Shown: one piece after another, positions 53,702-62,867 of the stretch | Position numbering within the stretch: the stretch's first letter is position 1 | How the letters are laid out: every line of letters starts with the position of its first letter | NCBI GenBank assembly: GCA_002839285.1 | Contig: PGXT01000002.1 | Coordinates: 13,861-77,860 of the forward strand | Source: Spirochaetae bacterium HGW-Spirochaetae-5 | GTDB lineage: Bacteria > Spirochaetota > UBA4802 > UBA5550 | Length of the DNA stretch: 64,000 nucleotides | Reading direction: 5' to 3' | Notes under the pieces: generated by a model | Seen by the model: only the letters and a program-made list of their open reading frames with translations | Databases searched by the model: none | Told to the model about the DNA's origin: nothing | Position numbers and translations under genes: made by a program

Positions 53702-54383
53702 TACATCCACCGAATTCGAATTCATAGCGCTGTCAGTTAATGGCAGAATTTTTGAATTTTCCGAAAATGCAGGTATATCCCACTCGGTAACCATGTTTCA
53801 GAATCTTTCATCCCTGCTGTCTCAGGCATCGATAAAAATAAACGATATTGACCTGTTAGGTGTCGGCATAGGTCCGGGATCGTTTACAGGAATCAGAATT
53901 GCAGTAAGCACAGCAAGAATGTTTGCGCAGATTCTGGATATTCCTCTGGTTGGTCTGAAAAGTCAGGAGATTTATGCAGCTTCAACAGGGGCATCGGAGG
54001 ATAAAACTATTATCGCGGCGTTTGATGCTAAAAAATCCAAAGTCTTCGCCGGCGTGTACCGCATTTCAGACTCCATAGCGCAGGAGATAATTGAACCGGG
54101 CGATTATAAAATGGAGGAAGTACTTGATTCAATTAAAAATCCCGGTGAACTTCTCTGTATTGGTGACGGATGCGGGAAATATATCGAAGCAATAGAAGAA
54201 TATGCCTCGGAAAAAGGAATAAGCTATAAATATATGGAGAATTTTGTCCCGGCCGGTAAAGCCGCAGTTGATCTTGCATTAAGAAAATATAAGGAATCAC
54301 CGGAAAAATTCACAGACTTGAACAACACAGTCCCTTTTTACACACGAAAATCAGACGCAGAGATTGCCAGGGATAATAGATGA
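53682..54383 (+). CDS. tsaB: tRNA threonylcarbamoyladenosine protein TsaB
   Basis: The 233-residue protein is an ASKHA-fold TsaB: LVIDTSTEFEFIALS at the N-terminus and GVGIGPGSFTGIRIAVSTAR. It is the platform partner of TsaD and TsaE. Translation appears to start at TTG 53682, inside tsaE, with AGAGATAA upstream, which suggests coupling. tsaD is not in the window. Confidence 0.95.
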   Translation: MNILVIDTSTEFEFIALSVNGRIFEFSENAGISHSVTMFQNLSSLLSQASIKINDIDLLGVGIGPGSFTGIRIAVSTARMFAQILDIPLVGLKSQEIYAASTGASEDKTIIAAFDAKKSKVFAGVYRISDSIAQEIIEPGDYKMEEVLDSIKNPGELLCIGDGCGKYIEAIEEYASEKGISYKYMENFVPAGKAAVDLALRKYKESPEKFTDLNNTVPFYTRKSDAEIARDNR

Positions 54384-55556
54384 TTATTTTCTACTTTTAA
54401 TACTTTTGATAAGCTTTGATTTGTATTCGGCTTCCATAGGCTTCAGTACGTCATAAAAACGCTTCATCTCATCCTTTCTCGAAGAGTTCCCCTCGAAATC
54501 CACACCAAGGTAAAGGTCACCGTCTGAATCAGTAGATGTGGTCTTTATATGTCCATAAATAGTCATTGGAGCCTGAAGTTTAAAAACTATATCAAAAATA
54601 AATCCTCTCGACTTCTGAATATACTTTTTCAGGTCGGGATCGGTTATTCTAAGTTTTGCACCGCCGCGGCTTATATCAACAATCGACTGATGCACCGAAA
54701 CAAGAAGAGTATTTGCATCCCTTATACGGTCAACAAGTTTAAAAGACATATCTTTAAGATCTATTACCTTGTCTATCCCCAGAACTTCACTCTTTGAAAT
54801 GGCCTGTATATATGCGAACGGGATCGATTTTTCATCTTCAGTAAGGTAAATTACAGGAACAATTATTATAGATTTGAATCCTTTCTCGACATTTCTCTTG
54901 ATGAGCGTATCAAGCTCGTGGCCGTAAATTTTTGCAATATCAACAAAGTCATCAGTCATGGCTTTATATGATTCGGGGTCATTAACATCGGAGATGAAAA
55001 GGGTTTTACCTGTATTTTTAATATTTTTTAAAACCGCATCTTTTGAATCATTAGTTAAAACATCGACTTTAAACTGATCCGTAAATCTGATGTTAACCGA
55101 CTGAAACTGGTCTAGAACAACTTTAATACTTGTAGGTATGCTGAACCGGCTTACATCGATTGTATGTTTAGACACTCTGAAGTTTGTAGCAACCGCTTCA
55201 CCCTTGTTGACCTTAAAACGGAGATCACGGCGCCCCTCGGTAGCCCTTCTTGCACTGACAATTTTACATTTAAAGTATCCGGGACCTAATTCGTCTGTTA
55301 CGACAAGGTCAACTTCAATATATTTATCGGACAGGCCGTAAATCGTCAGATTTTTATCTGTCTTATAATTCGGATCCGTGACAATCATTAAAGTTTTATC
55401 CGGATTATATTCATTTATCATCGCTTCGTGTTTCTCGATGTCATACTTTATGTATAGTTTACGCGTGGTAAACTGCTCTCTTAGTATATTTATAACATCA
55501 TCGATGGTTTGAAACGTGTTAAAATCCCTGTTTTTTCTCTGTTCTACTTTAAGCAA
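54384..55556 (-). CDS. PilZ-like domain protein
   Basis: The 390-residue cytoplasmic protein ends in a region (about 290-375) with a PilZ-like DISRGGAKLRI motif and LYLGVDFEG, matching the [DN]xSxxG box and following strands. A basic segment RRATEGRRDLRF (about 104-115) starts an N-terminal beta domain like the YcgR-N flagellar brake part. If both hold, it may bind c-di-GMP. The middle part (about 160-280) is unknown. Spirochaetes have several such multi-domain PilZ proteins. It converges with tsaB without a gap. Confidence 0.75.
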   Translation of the reverse strand: MLKVEQRKNRDFNTFQTIDDVINILREQFTTRKLYIKYDIEKHEAMINEYNPDKTLMIVTDPNYKTDKNLTIYGLSDKYIEVDLVVTDELGPGYFKCKIVSARRATEGRRDLRFKVNKGEAVATNFRVSKHTIDVSRFSIPTSIKVVLDQFQSVNIRFTDQFKVDVLTNDSKDAVLKNIKNTGKTLFISDVNDPESYKAMTDDFVDIAKIYGHELDTLIKRNVEKGFKSIIIVPVIYLTEDEKSIPFAYIQAISKSEVLGIDKVIDLKDMSFKLVDRIRDANTLLVSVHQSIVDISRGGAKLRITDPDLKKYIQKSRGFIFDIVFKLQAPMTIYGHIKTTSTDSDGDLYLGVDFEGNSSRKDEMKRFYDVLKPMEAEYKSKLIKSIKSRK

Positions 55557-55647
55557 CTGATTACCCCGATCTACAGATATAGTTACTAATCATTTTAAAT
55601 ATCGGATTATATTTTATTTTTCAATAATAAATTCGATGCAGTAAAAA

Positions 55648-55673
55648 AAAAAGAGGGAGAATTCCCTCTTTTT
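55648..55673 (-). terminator. Rho-independent terminator after the histone-like gene
   Basis: A perfect 11-bp stem AAAAAGAGGGA/TCCCTCTTTTT with a 4-base loop, extended by A/T runs, lies 25 bases after the stop of the lysine-rich gene on the minus strand. Confidence 0.88.
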
Positions 55674-55697
55674 AACAAAATTAAAAAAGAATTAAAA

Positions 55698-55925
55698 TTA
55701 CTTTTTAGCTTTTGGCTTAGCTTTTGCTTTCGGCTTAGCTTTTGCTTTTGGCTTAGCTGATGCTTTTGCTTTTGCTTTTGCTTCTGCTTCTTTTTTCTTC
55801 TCGATAACTAATTCGCCCTTAAGCTTTGCGATAGCTGCAGTTTCAACTTTAACATCTTTCTGAAGTTTAGCTACTTTTTCGCTCTTTCTCTTAATGGTAT
55901 TTTCCAGCTGCTTTGCACTTGCCAT
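55698..55925 (-). CDS. Histone H1-like lysine/alanine-rich protein
   Basis: ATG 55925 with GAGGTG upstream is preferred to the track start at 55940, giving 75 residues. Residues 1-45 form a charged helix or coiled coil (KQLENTIKRKSEKVAKLQKD). The last 30 residues are tandem AKAKAKPK-type repeats ending in PKAKK, encoded by near-perfect nucleotide repeats. Such tails resemble eukaryotic H1 and bacterial Hc1/AlgP-type DNA-binding proteins. A nucleoid role is inferred. Own terminator and surrounding gaps indicate a single-gene unit. Confidence 0.82.
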   Translation of the reverse strand: MASAKQLENTIKRKSEKVAKLQKDVKVETAAIAKLKGELVIEKKKEAEAKAKAKASAKPKAKAKPKAKAKPKAKK

Positions 55926-56868
55926 AAAATTACACCTCAAATTTTTTTTTAATAATTCAAAATTTACTTAACCATACATAGAACTATTATTAATGCAAGT
56001 AAAAAATAAAAAAAACATATAACAGCACCAATAATCTTACATTAAATGTCGGGACAACAAACTTCGGGCTTTAATACTTTTTATTTGCAGCATTCTTGAG
56101 GTTATATTATGGTCAAACCATCGCGTAACGAACCATCCGGAACTAAAAAACAAACAGACTGTATGTGATTACCTCCGTTTATCGGCCTCCGAACTACGGA
56201 AGCCGGTTATAACAGGTGCTTAAACAGGTCAACACCGCAATCCGGAGGTGAATTTTTAGAATTATCTCTATCAATTGAAGCCCGACAGGCGGTAAAGACC
56301 CTGTTACTGACTTAAAACTTCCAATAACCGCCCGCTGGAGTCGATGTTTTCAGTTATTTACACTGTTAAACAGGCCCGGCTGCCGATGTAAGGCCGGAAA
56401 ACGGATCCGGAACATGAATCAATCATTCATTGAAGTGACTTCATAATACGGTTACCATTACTTAACGATACAATTAACTCTCCGATTGCTGGAATAGATC
56501 ATCAATCGGAAAAAATAATGTCTTATCCGATGGTTGGAGCAGCTTTCTTGTAATATAAATACAGTTTTAACCGGTCCGCTTACTGATGCTGCCCCGGCAT
56601 ATGGCCTTTGTGCACACATTGATGTTCTACACCTCTGACTGTTCTGATTGCAACAGTACTTTTTAAATGGAATTTTAATTATAACTTATATTTTTTAAGT
56701 AATTCACCGGCTTTTTAAGCATCACCCGACCAAATATCATTGATTTTATGCTGTTTTTCAAAAAAAATATAAACTATTAATGTCTTGACTTAAAGTGGTG
56801 CTTTTTTTTCCTTAAAGCTATGTAAAAGATCGGTCAAATCAGGCCGAAGAAGACCCGGAGGAGCACCA
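55926..56868. other. Long non-coding region before der
   Basis: These 943 bases hold no open frame above about 60 codons and no recognised RNA. They include several hairpins: CGGCctCCG-AACTA-CGGaaGCCG (56183-56205) and TCCGATTG/CAATCGGA (56481-56510). GC-richer segments (56100-56650) differ from the AT-rich spacer on both sides. It could be an unrecognised structured RNA or a decayed gene. I could not match it to tmRNA, RNase P, SRP or 6S RNA by eye. Confidence 0.5.
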
Positions 56869-58206
56869 ATGTCAGCTAAACTACCTGTTGTATCAATTGT
56901 CGGAAGACAGAATGTGGGAAAATCAACCCTGTTCAACACTCTGATTAAAGATAAAAAATCTATTGTAGATTCATTTCCCGGACTTACACGGGATGTAATA
57001 TCACGTAACCTGGTGCACGACGGAGTAAGTTTTATACTCTCCGACACGCCGGGACTCGATCTTTCATCGGCATCGGAACTGTCCGATAACATTTTAGACG
57101 GCGCGAATAAGCATCTTGAGAAATCGGATGTCATACTCTTCCTTATGGAGTACCCGGCGCCGGAAGGATTTGACTATGATCTTGCCGATATTATCAGAAA
57201 AATGTCAAAACCGACTATTATAGCCGTAAACAAGATGGATAGCGGCGATCAGCTGGAGGTTATGACTAACTTTTACGAAATGGGGATGACTGAAGTTATA
57301 CCTGTTTCCGCGGCAAGAAGGTTCAACATTGACCTGCTGCTGGACAATATAGTAAGACTTCTTCCTTCACAGAAGACGTCGGTACCGGAGCCGGACCTTA
57401 AAATTGCAATCGTGGGCCGTCCGAACGCCGGAAAATCAACACTTCTTAATGCCTTTATGGGCTTTGAACGGTCCGTTGTCTCGGAAATTCCCGGCACAAC
57501 AAGAGATTCAGTTGATGATATGTTTTCGTATTACAGTAAAAACATTCAGATCATAGACACCGCCGGTATAAGAAAGAAGAGCAAGATCACAGAAAACATC
57601 GAATACTACTCCTTTACACGAACCGTTGAGTCAATTCATAGAGCTGATGTTGTTATTCACCTCATCGATGCCACCATGGGACTGACGGATAACGACAAAA
57701 AGATATCGGACGAGATATTGAAAGCAAAAAAACCGATTATAATAGCGGTCAACAAGTGGGATGCCGTCGAGAAAGATCACAAAACTTTTGACCAGTTTAA
57801 AGATAAGCTTATTTTCAAATTTTATAAAGCTACGGACTTCCCTATAATCTCAATCTCCGCGAAGGAGAAACAGAGGATCACCAAAGTTTTAGAGACAGCT
57901 ATACTTCTCAAAGAGAAAGCGAACAAACGTATCGACACACCTACTCTTAACAAAGTTATGGCAAATATTAAAAGTTTCGGTAAAATCCCGCAGCTTGGAG
58001 AGAAAATCAAAGTATATTACGCCGTACAGATCGATACAATTCCTCCGCAGTTTAAATTTTTCGTTAATAATGAAGATTTTTTCAAGAAGGATGTTATACG
58101 ATACTTCGAAAAAGAACTGCAGAAAGCTTTTGATCTTGAAGGGCTGCCGATTATTATTCATGTTGAGGGGAAAAAGAAGCGGGAAAGACCCGGCGGGAAG
58201 AGATAA
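56869..58206 (+). CDS. der: Ribosome-assembly GTPase Der (EngA)
   Basis: The 445-residue protein has two tandem GTPase domains, with P-loops GRQNVGKSTLF (about 12-22) and GRPNAGKSTLL (about 182-192), DTPGL and DTAGI switch motifs and NKMD and NKWD specificity motifs, then a C-terminal KH-like domain. It acts in 50S subunit maturation. A strong ribosome-binding site (GGAGGAG) precedes the ATG. It converges with recR. Confidence 0.97.
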   Translation: MSAKLPVVSIVGRQNVGKSTLFNTLIKDKKSIVDSFPGLTRDVISRNLVHDGVSFILSDTPGLDLSSASELSDNILDGANKHLEKSDVILFLMEYPAPEGFDYDLADIIRKMSKPTIIAVNKMDSGDQLEVMTNFYEMGMTEVIPVSAARRFNIDLLLDNIVRLLPSQKTSVPEPDLKIAIVGRPNAGKSTLLNAFMGFERSVVSEIPGTTRDSVDDMFSYYSKNIQIIDTAGIRKKSKITENIEYYSFTRTVESIHRADVVIHLIDATMGLTDNDKKISDEILKAKKPIIIAVNKWDAVEKDHKTFDQFKDKLIFKFYKATDFPIISISAKEKQRITKVLETAILLKEKANKRIDTPTLNKVMANIKSFGKIPQLGEKIKVYYAVQIDTIPPQFKFFVNNEDFFKKDVIRYFEKELQKAFDLEGLPIIIHVEGKKKRERPGGKR

Positions 58207-58219
58207 TCAGGGAGAGAAA

Positions 58220-58819
58220 TCAGATTCTGACTCTCCCCTCTATCGATTTGGCAATTGTAGCGCAGTCTACATACTCCAGATCACAGCCCACGGGGAGACC
58301 ATGAGCAATTCTTGTTACTTTAATGCCGAAGGGGGAGATAAGAGACGCTACGTAAAGCGTTGTTGCATCCCCCTCAATGGTCGGGCTTAAGGCCATAATT
58401 ATCTCTTCAAATCCGCCGGCAGCACACTTTTTCACAAGAGTACTGATATTAAGATCCTCCGGGCCGATGCCGTCAAGCGGTGAAATAAGCCCGGAGAGAA
58501 CATGATAACGCCCTTTAAACTCCCCCGATGCCTCGATATTGAGCACATCTCTTGCACCCTCAACAACGCAAAGAACATCCCGCTCGCGCCCGGTATCGGA
58601 GCAGAGTGAACATATCTCTGAATCGGAGATTCCGCCGCATTCAGCGCAAGCCCTGATATTGTTTTTCAGGTCTATCAAAGAGGCGGCAATATTCTCAACA
58701 TCGGGCTTACCCATCTTAAGGAGATGAAAAGCTATCCTTGATGCGCTTTTATGCCCGATGCCTGGAAGTTTAGAGAGTTCCTTTGTTACTCTGTCAAGAT
58801 ATACAGATGGTGTGGTCAA
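58220..58819 (-). CDS. recR: Recombination protein RecR
   Basis: The 199-residue protein has a helix-hairpin-helix region (LSKLPGIGHKSASRIAFHLL), a four-cysteine zinc motif (CAECGG ... CSLC) and a Toprim domain (VLCVVEGARDVLNIEASGEF). It loads RecA at gaps together with RecO and RecF. It follows ybaB in the classic dnaX-ybaB-recR operon. Confidence 0.97.
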   Translation of the reverse strand: MTTPSVYLDRVTKELSKLPGIGHKSASRIAFHLLKMGKPDVENIAASLIDLKNNIRACAECGGISDSEICSLCSDTGRERDVLCVVEGARDVLNIEASGEFKGRYHVLSGLISPLDGIGPEDLNISTLVKKCAAGGFEEIIMALSPTIEGDATTLYVASLISPFGIKVTRIAHGLPVGCDLEYVDCATIAKSIEGRVRI

Positions 58820-58852
58820 ATTATCTCACCTTTTATTTCTGAACTTTATTTT

Positions 58853-59167
58853 CTATTTAAACATGCTGCCGAGATCCATGCCGCCTGCCATTTTTTTCAT
58901 CTCTTCAGCTGAAAAATCGCGGGCTTTATTTACGGCATCGTTAATTGCAGAGTATACCATCTTCTCAACTTTTTTTACATCTCCTGCTTTGACAAGAGCT
59001 TCGTCTATAGATATATCGAGAAGGCTGAATTCACCATTTACCACAGCCTTAACGCTTCCGTCAGAGCTCTCTCCGCTGATTTTGGTCTTCTGAATTGTTT
59101 TCTGAATGTTTTTCATCTCTTTCTGCATCTTCATCAGCTGGCCGATGTCGCCGAGTCCTTTTAACAT
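58853..59167 (-). CDS. ybaB: YbaB/EbfC nucleoid-associated protein
   Basis: The 104-residue protein matches YbaB/EbfC: an N-terminal helix (IGQLMKMQKEMKNIQKTIQK), a central beta sheet (VKAVVNGEFSLLDISIDEAL) and a C-terminal helix. It binds DNA as a dimer; in Borrelia the homologue is EbfC. It overlaps dnaX by 7 bases. Confidence 0.96.
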   Translation of the reverse strand: MLKGLGDIGQLMKMQKEMKNIQKTIQKTKISGESSDGSVKAVVNGEFSLLDISIDEALVKAGDVKKVEKMVYSAINDAVNKARDFSAEEMKKMAGGMDLGSMFK

Positions 59168-60755
59168 ATATTTTCTCCTTTTTTTATTACCTGTCCATGA
59201 AAGGCGCTTTTGAGTTTTGTAACCGCGTGACTCTCTATATTATAATCCTCTTTTTCAGGATTTAAAATCATTTCTGCTTCGGGGAGAGGTCTGGACTGCT
59301 CCTCCTGCCGGATCGCTTCTGCTTCGGTTCTCTGCTGTTCTGCTCTCTTCTCCGCAGATTTTAAATCTATGGGGGGGAAGGATTTTCCGCTTTTTACAGC
59401 TATGGGTGATCCGAGAATCTGTGAGAACCTCTCTTCAATGCTTTTTAATGTCTCTGAATCGAGAATCTCTTTATAATTTGAGCTCCCTAATCCATCGGGA
59501 TACTGAAGTGTAAGCACACCTGAATTAAAAACAGCTTCGGCTGGTCTTAGAATGAAAAACAGTTTATCTTTTTTCGCTTCCAGATCTTTAAGAAAACTGT
59601 TCCAGGACTCGTTTAAACTTAAAGTTCCGCTCTTTATGGGCTGATCTATTTTTTCATTTTTTTTTTCAGCATCCCTGTCAGGCTGCTGTTCCATGCTACT
59701 TATTCCGCTCTCAAGATGCTTTATTATATCCGCAATTGATGGAGTTTTCCTGACCGACACCATATCAAGAAGTGTCATTTCGAGATAGACCCTGTCGTTT
59801 CCTGAAAATCTGAGATTTTTTACAAGATCCGCGCCATTGACAAAGAATCTGCTGAGCTCTTCATCGGTAAACTTAACCGCAGCGTTACGGAGCGACTTCA
59901 TCTCTTCAGCAGAAAGCCCCAGAATCCCCTGTAGGTCTACACCGCTGTTTATAAGCCGGAGAGAGCGTATCACCTCAATAAGACCCGATGAGTATCTTGA
60001 TATATCGATCCCCATTGATACTATCTTGTCCACTTCTGCCATCAATCCCTTTCCGTCTGTATCGGAAATAAGATTCATCAGCCGGATGTAGCTCTCGGTT
60101 GGTACAACTCCCATTATGGATAAAGCATCCTCTTCGGATATTTCAGTGTCTCCGCCTGTGGCAACGCCGGAGAAGGATATGACCTGTTCAAGAAGAGACT
60201 GGGCGTCCCTCATAGAACCATCAGCAATACGCGCCACGGGGAACAGGGCAGTGAAAGAATTGTTTCAGGTATTTTATGCATCTCCGTTGTTGCAAATATA
60301 AATACAACGTGCGGAGGGGGTTCCTCAAGGGTTTTCAGCAGCGCGTTAAATGCCTGCGTGGTAACCATGTGGACTTCATCTATTATGTATATCTTATATT
60401 TTGACTTGGCTGGAGCAAAATTAACGTTTTCGCGGAGTTCACGGATATTATCGACGCCATTGTTGGAAGCACCATCGATTTCTATTACATCAAAGGAGTT
60501 ACCCTGTTTTATTTCAACGCAGTTTTCACATACTCCGCAGGGGGTTGGAGTGGGCCCCTCTACACAATTAAGCGCTTTGGCCAGAATTCTGGCCATAGTT
60601 GTCTTCCCTACACCGCGAGGTCCGGAAAAGAGATAGGCGTGGGTAATACGCCCCTGGGTTATACTGTTCTGTATTGTTTTGGAAACATGATCCTGGAAGA
60701 CGACGTCACCGAAAGTCTGAGGTCTCCACTTTCTGGCAATTACCTGGTATGACAT
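59161..60755 (-). pseudogene. dnaX: DNA polymerase III gamma/tau subunit, broken by an internal deletion
   Basis: Two ORFs encode the two parts of one DnaX. The first (60755-60210) has Walker [11 protein letters not shown], zinc cysteines (CGVCENC), IDEVHM and [17 protein letters not shown], then runs off frame to a stop. The second (from about 60250 to 59161) continues with [20 protein letters not shown] and the gamma/tau C-terminal part. Sensor 1 and the ARIADGS segment should be about 38 residues apart; here only about 17 bases separate them, in another frame. About 100 bases are thus missing. dnaX is essential, so an assembly error is quite possible. Confidence 0.9.
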
Positions 60756-60780
60756 AGTTAACCCGGGGGATTATTTTATA

Positions 60781-60865
60781 CGGAAAGGGAGGGATTCGAA
60801 CCCTCGGTCACTTGCGCAACACACGGCTTCCAACCGTGCTCCTTTGGCCACTCGGACACCTTTCC
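60781..60865 (-). tRNA. tRNA-Ser (anticodon GGA)
   Basis: The minus strand folds as a class II tRNA of 85 bases: acceptor GGAAAGG/CCTTTCC, D-arm TCCGAGTGGCCAAAGGA, anticodon stem CACGG/CCGTG with loop TTGGAAG (anticodon GGA), a long variable arm and T-arm GAGGG-TTCGAAT-CCCTC. The discriminator base is G. No CCA is encoded. It lies just upstream of dnaX, reading towards it. Confidence 0.96.
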
Positions 60866-60942
60866 TTGAGCATTAGATACCTGATAATTTATACTGTAAT
60901 CTTTGTCAATAAACAAATTTTTGGATTTATTCCAATTCCGGG

Positions 60943-61062
60943 GTAGTGGTTTATTTTCGGAGCACAGCGCTTCGCGATGCGCCTGAAAAGGGGGACAGCA
61001 CCCCGTAATCCCCCTTTTCAGCGTATGCGAGGCATACACACCACAAATTATAAAATGCTGCC
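60943..61062. repeat. Family-A palindromic repeat, copy 6
   Basis: GTGGTTTATTTTCGG at the left, the GCACAGCGCTTCGC core, CCTGAAAAGGGGGA mirrored by TCCCCCTTTTCAG, and GCGTATGCGAGGCATACAC make a full but diverged copy. It separates tRNA-Ser from the solute-binding-protein gene. Confidence 0.82.
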
Positions 61063-61082
61063 AATTTTATCAGCAGCATTTT
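61052..61082. repeat. Hairpin at the right end of family-A copy 6
   Basis: AAAATGCTGC and GCAGCATTTT form a perfect 10-bp stem with an 11-base loop. It corresponds in position to the GCTGCC hairpin at the end of the 53-kb copy. It ends 60 bases before the solute-binding-protein ATG. Confidence 0.7.
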
Positions 61083-61142
61083 ATTTATGTTTGACCTTTT
61101 TAAATTTTTTGTATATAATATTAAAAAAGCACCGGAGTTTTC

Positions 61143-61873
61143 ATGAAAAATATAGCTTTTTCTTCATTAAAGATTCTGCTAATATCGCTTTTTGCAGCAA
61201 CATCCGCTTTCAATACTCTTTCCGCGGAAGAAAACACAATCCGCTTAGGATATTCCGATGCTGAAGCCTTCCCTTTTCAAATACGTGACGACAAAAATCC
61301 TCCGGGGATCGCTTTTGAAATAATTTCTGAAGCCGCAAAGCTCACGGGAGTTAAAATAAAATACGTCAGACTCCCCAACAGGCGGGTACAGCTTTCGCTT
61401 CGCGAAGGGGATCTGATTGACGGGGCTTTTATGTTCTCCTACAGCGAAGAACGCAATGTCAATGGATTCTACCCCTCAATGCAGGGTAAACCGGACGGAA
61501 ACAGAAGAATAGCAACTCTAAGCTACTATATTTACAGAAAAAAAGGATCATCAATAAACTGGGATGGTAAAAAATTTTCAGGGTTTGACACTTCTGATCC
61601 AAAAATAAAGATCGGAGCAAATTCCGGATACTCAGTTGTGGGAGATCTGATTAAAATGCTCACCAGGATCTTGTGGCTGATAATTATCTTTCATCCGGAG
61701 GCATTACTGATATTGAAAAACTTCCCAAACCGTTTATTCAGAAGGATTACTTTCTGATGTTCAGTCATCAATATTATGAAAAGAACCACCAGACTGCGGA
61801 GAAGTTATGGAATAAGATCGGAGAGATCCGTGACAAAAAAACTGCGGCAATAGCATCGAAATATAAAGAATAA
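61143..61873 (+). pseudogene. Extracellular solute-binding protein (SBP_bac_3 type), frame-disrupted
   Basis: The first ORF has a signal peptide (LKILLISLFAATSAFNTLSA) and a family-3 binding-protein N-lobe (IRLGYSDAEAFPFQIRDDKN, PPGIAFEIISEAAKLTGVKI), and reads correctly to VVGDLIKM. After about 61657 the matching sequence continues in another frame (HQDLVADNYLSSGGITDIEK, then FLMFSHQYYEKNHQTAEKLW). Roughly 20-25 codons expected between the two parts are absent, so the protein would be truncated. Such proteins bind amino acids or similar solutes in the periplasm. GGAG lies 8 bases before the ATG. Confidence 0.82.
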
Positions 61874-61875
61874 TG

Positions 61876-61911
61876 GATTCACCAGCCTCCGATGTCGGAG
61901 CCCGGTGAATC
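61876..61911. terminator. Strong hairpin between convergent SBP gene and ndk
   Basis: An outer stem GATTCACC/GGTGAATC encloses an inner stem CTCCGA/TCGGAG. It begins 3 bases after the SBP gene stop and lies 18 bases from the ndk stop. No U-tract follows, but position and strength suggest a bidirectional transcription stop. Confidence 0.65.
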
Positions 61912-61928
61912 ACAGAATTAACCTGTTT

Positions 61929-62342
61929 CTAAAAAATTTCTTCCGGTTTAAAAAAGTAACCGATCTCAAATTCAGCTGTATCGGGTGCATCGGAACCATG
62001 CACTACATTAAACTGTATGCTCTCTGCAAAATCAGCTCTGATTGTTCCGGGGTCTGCTTCTTTAAAATTAGTAGCACCCATGAGCTTTCTGTTAAGGGCT
62101 ATTGCGTTTTCACCTTCGAGAACCATTACAACTACGGGCCCTTCCGACATAAAAGATGTAAGTTCGTCATAGAAGAATTTACCCTTATGAACAGCATAGA
62201 ATCCCTCTGCTGTCTCCTTTGACATATGAATTTTTTTCATCGCGGCTATTTTCAGTCCTGCAGATTCGAATCTTCTGATTATCTCTCCGGTAATATTCTT
62301 TCTTACACCGTCCGGTTTGATTATTGAAAGTGTTCTTTCCAT
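61929..62342 (-). CDS. ndk: Nucleoside diphosphate kinase
   Basis: The 137-residue protein matches Ndk throughout: [12 protein letters not shown] at the N-terminus, the catalytic His116 in NVVHGSDAP, and [17 protein letters not shown]. It balances NTP pools by phosphate transfer through His116. GGAGAAATTTA precedes the ATG. Confidence 0.97.
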   Translation of the reverse strand: MERTLSIIKPDGVRKNITGEIIRRFESAGLKIAAMKKIHMSKETAEGFYAVHKGKFFYDELTSFMSEGPVVVMVLEGENAIALNRKLMGATNFKEADPGTIRADFAESIQFNVVHGSDAPDTAEFEIGYFFKPEEIF

Positions 62343-62492
62343 TAAATTTCTCCATAGCAGTAGATATTTTTATAAGAAAACAGTATACATAGACTATTAA
62401 ACAGTATCCCATGTATAATAAAAAGTTCCCGATTTAATTGCGTAAATCCTTCGAATCCCCGTAATAATGTTCAGACAATGCGGTAAGGTATA

Positions 62493-62867
62493 TCAGTATC
62501 CCGAGGCTTTCTCTATACGCATCATTTCATCTTCATACATTCTGCATGTGTATGAGAAAAATGTTTCATACACATCGGTATCATTGCATAAAATCATTTT
62601 TCCCTTCAACGCTTCAAAGGAGAGAAAAACCGGCGCTGAATTCAGAACGGTGAGATCAATTTTTTCGAATCCCAGCTGATCCTGAAGTTTTCCGATTATT
62701 CCGCAGCGTACATCGAGATCCGGCATTGTTTTAAAATATACCGCGATATCAATATCGCTGTTATCCCCGATAATCCCTGAAGCAGATGATCCGAAAAGAA
62801 AAGCAAAGCTGACCACCTGCAGAGGATTAAGAATCCGGGCAATATCATCAGTGCTGATTGTTTTCAT
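62493..62867 (-). CDS. mntA: MntA-type minimal nucleotidyltransferase antitoxin
   Basis: The 124-residue protein has the exact GSX10DXD motif of MntA antitoxins: Gly26-Ser27, then Asp38 and Asp40 (FGSSASGIIGDNSDIDIAVY). MntA proteins AMPylate a tyrosine of the HepT toxin and so silence it. The gene overlaps hepT by 20 bases, in the order toxin then antitoxin. Confidence 0.9.
   Translation of the reverse strand: MKTISTDDIARILNPLQVVSFAFLFGSSASGIIGDNSDIDIAVYFKTMPDLDVRCGIIGKLQDQLGFEKIDLTVLNSAPVFLSFEALKGKMILCNDTDVYETFFSYTCRMYEDEMMRIEKASGY

Noticed and set aside
55926-56868. tmRNA, RNase P RNA, SRP RNA or 6S RNA in the long gap
   Set aside because: I looked for the conserved cores of these RNAs on both strands by eye and did not find them.
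60210-60250. Programmed frameshift in dnaX, as in E. coli
   Set aside because: There is no slippery A-run at the junction, and about 33-38 conserved residues are missing, so a ribosomal shift would not restore a normal protein.
60776-61039. 87-codon minus-strand ORF
   Set aside because: It covers tRNA-Ser and part of a family-A repeat; both are better explained as non-coding.
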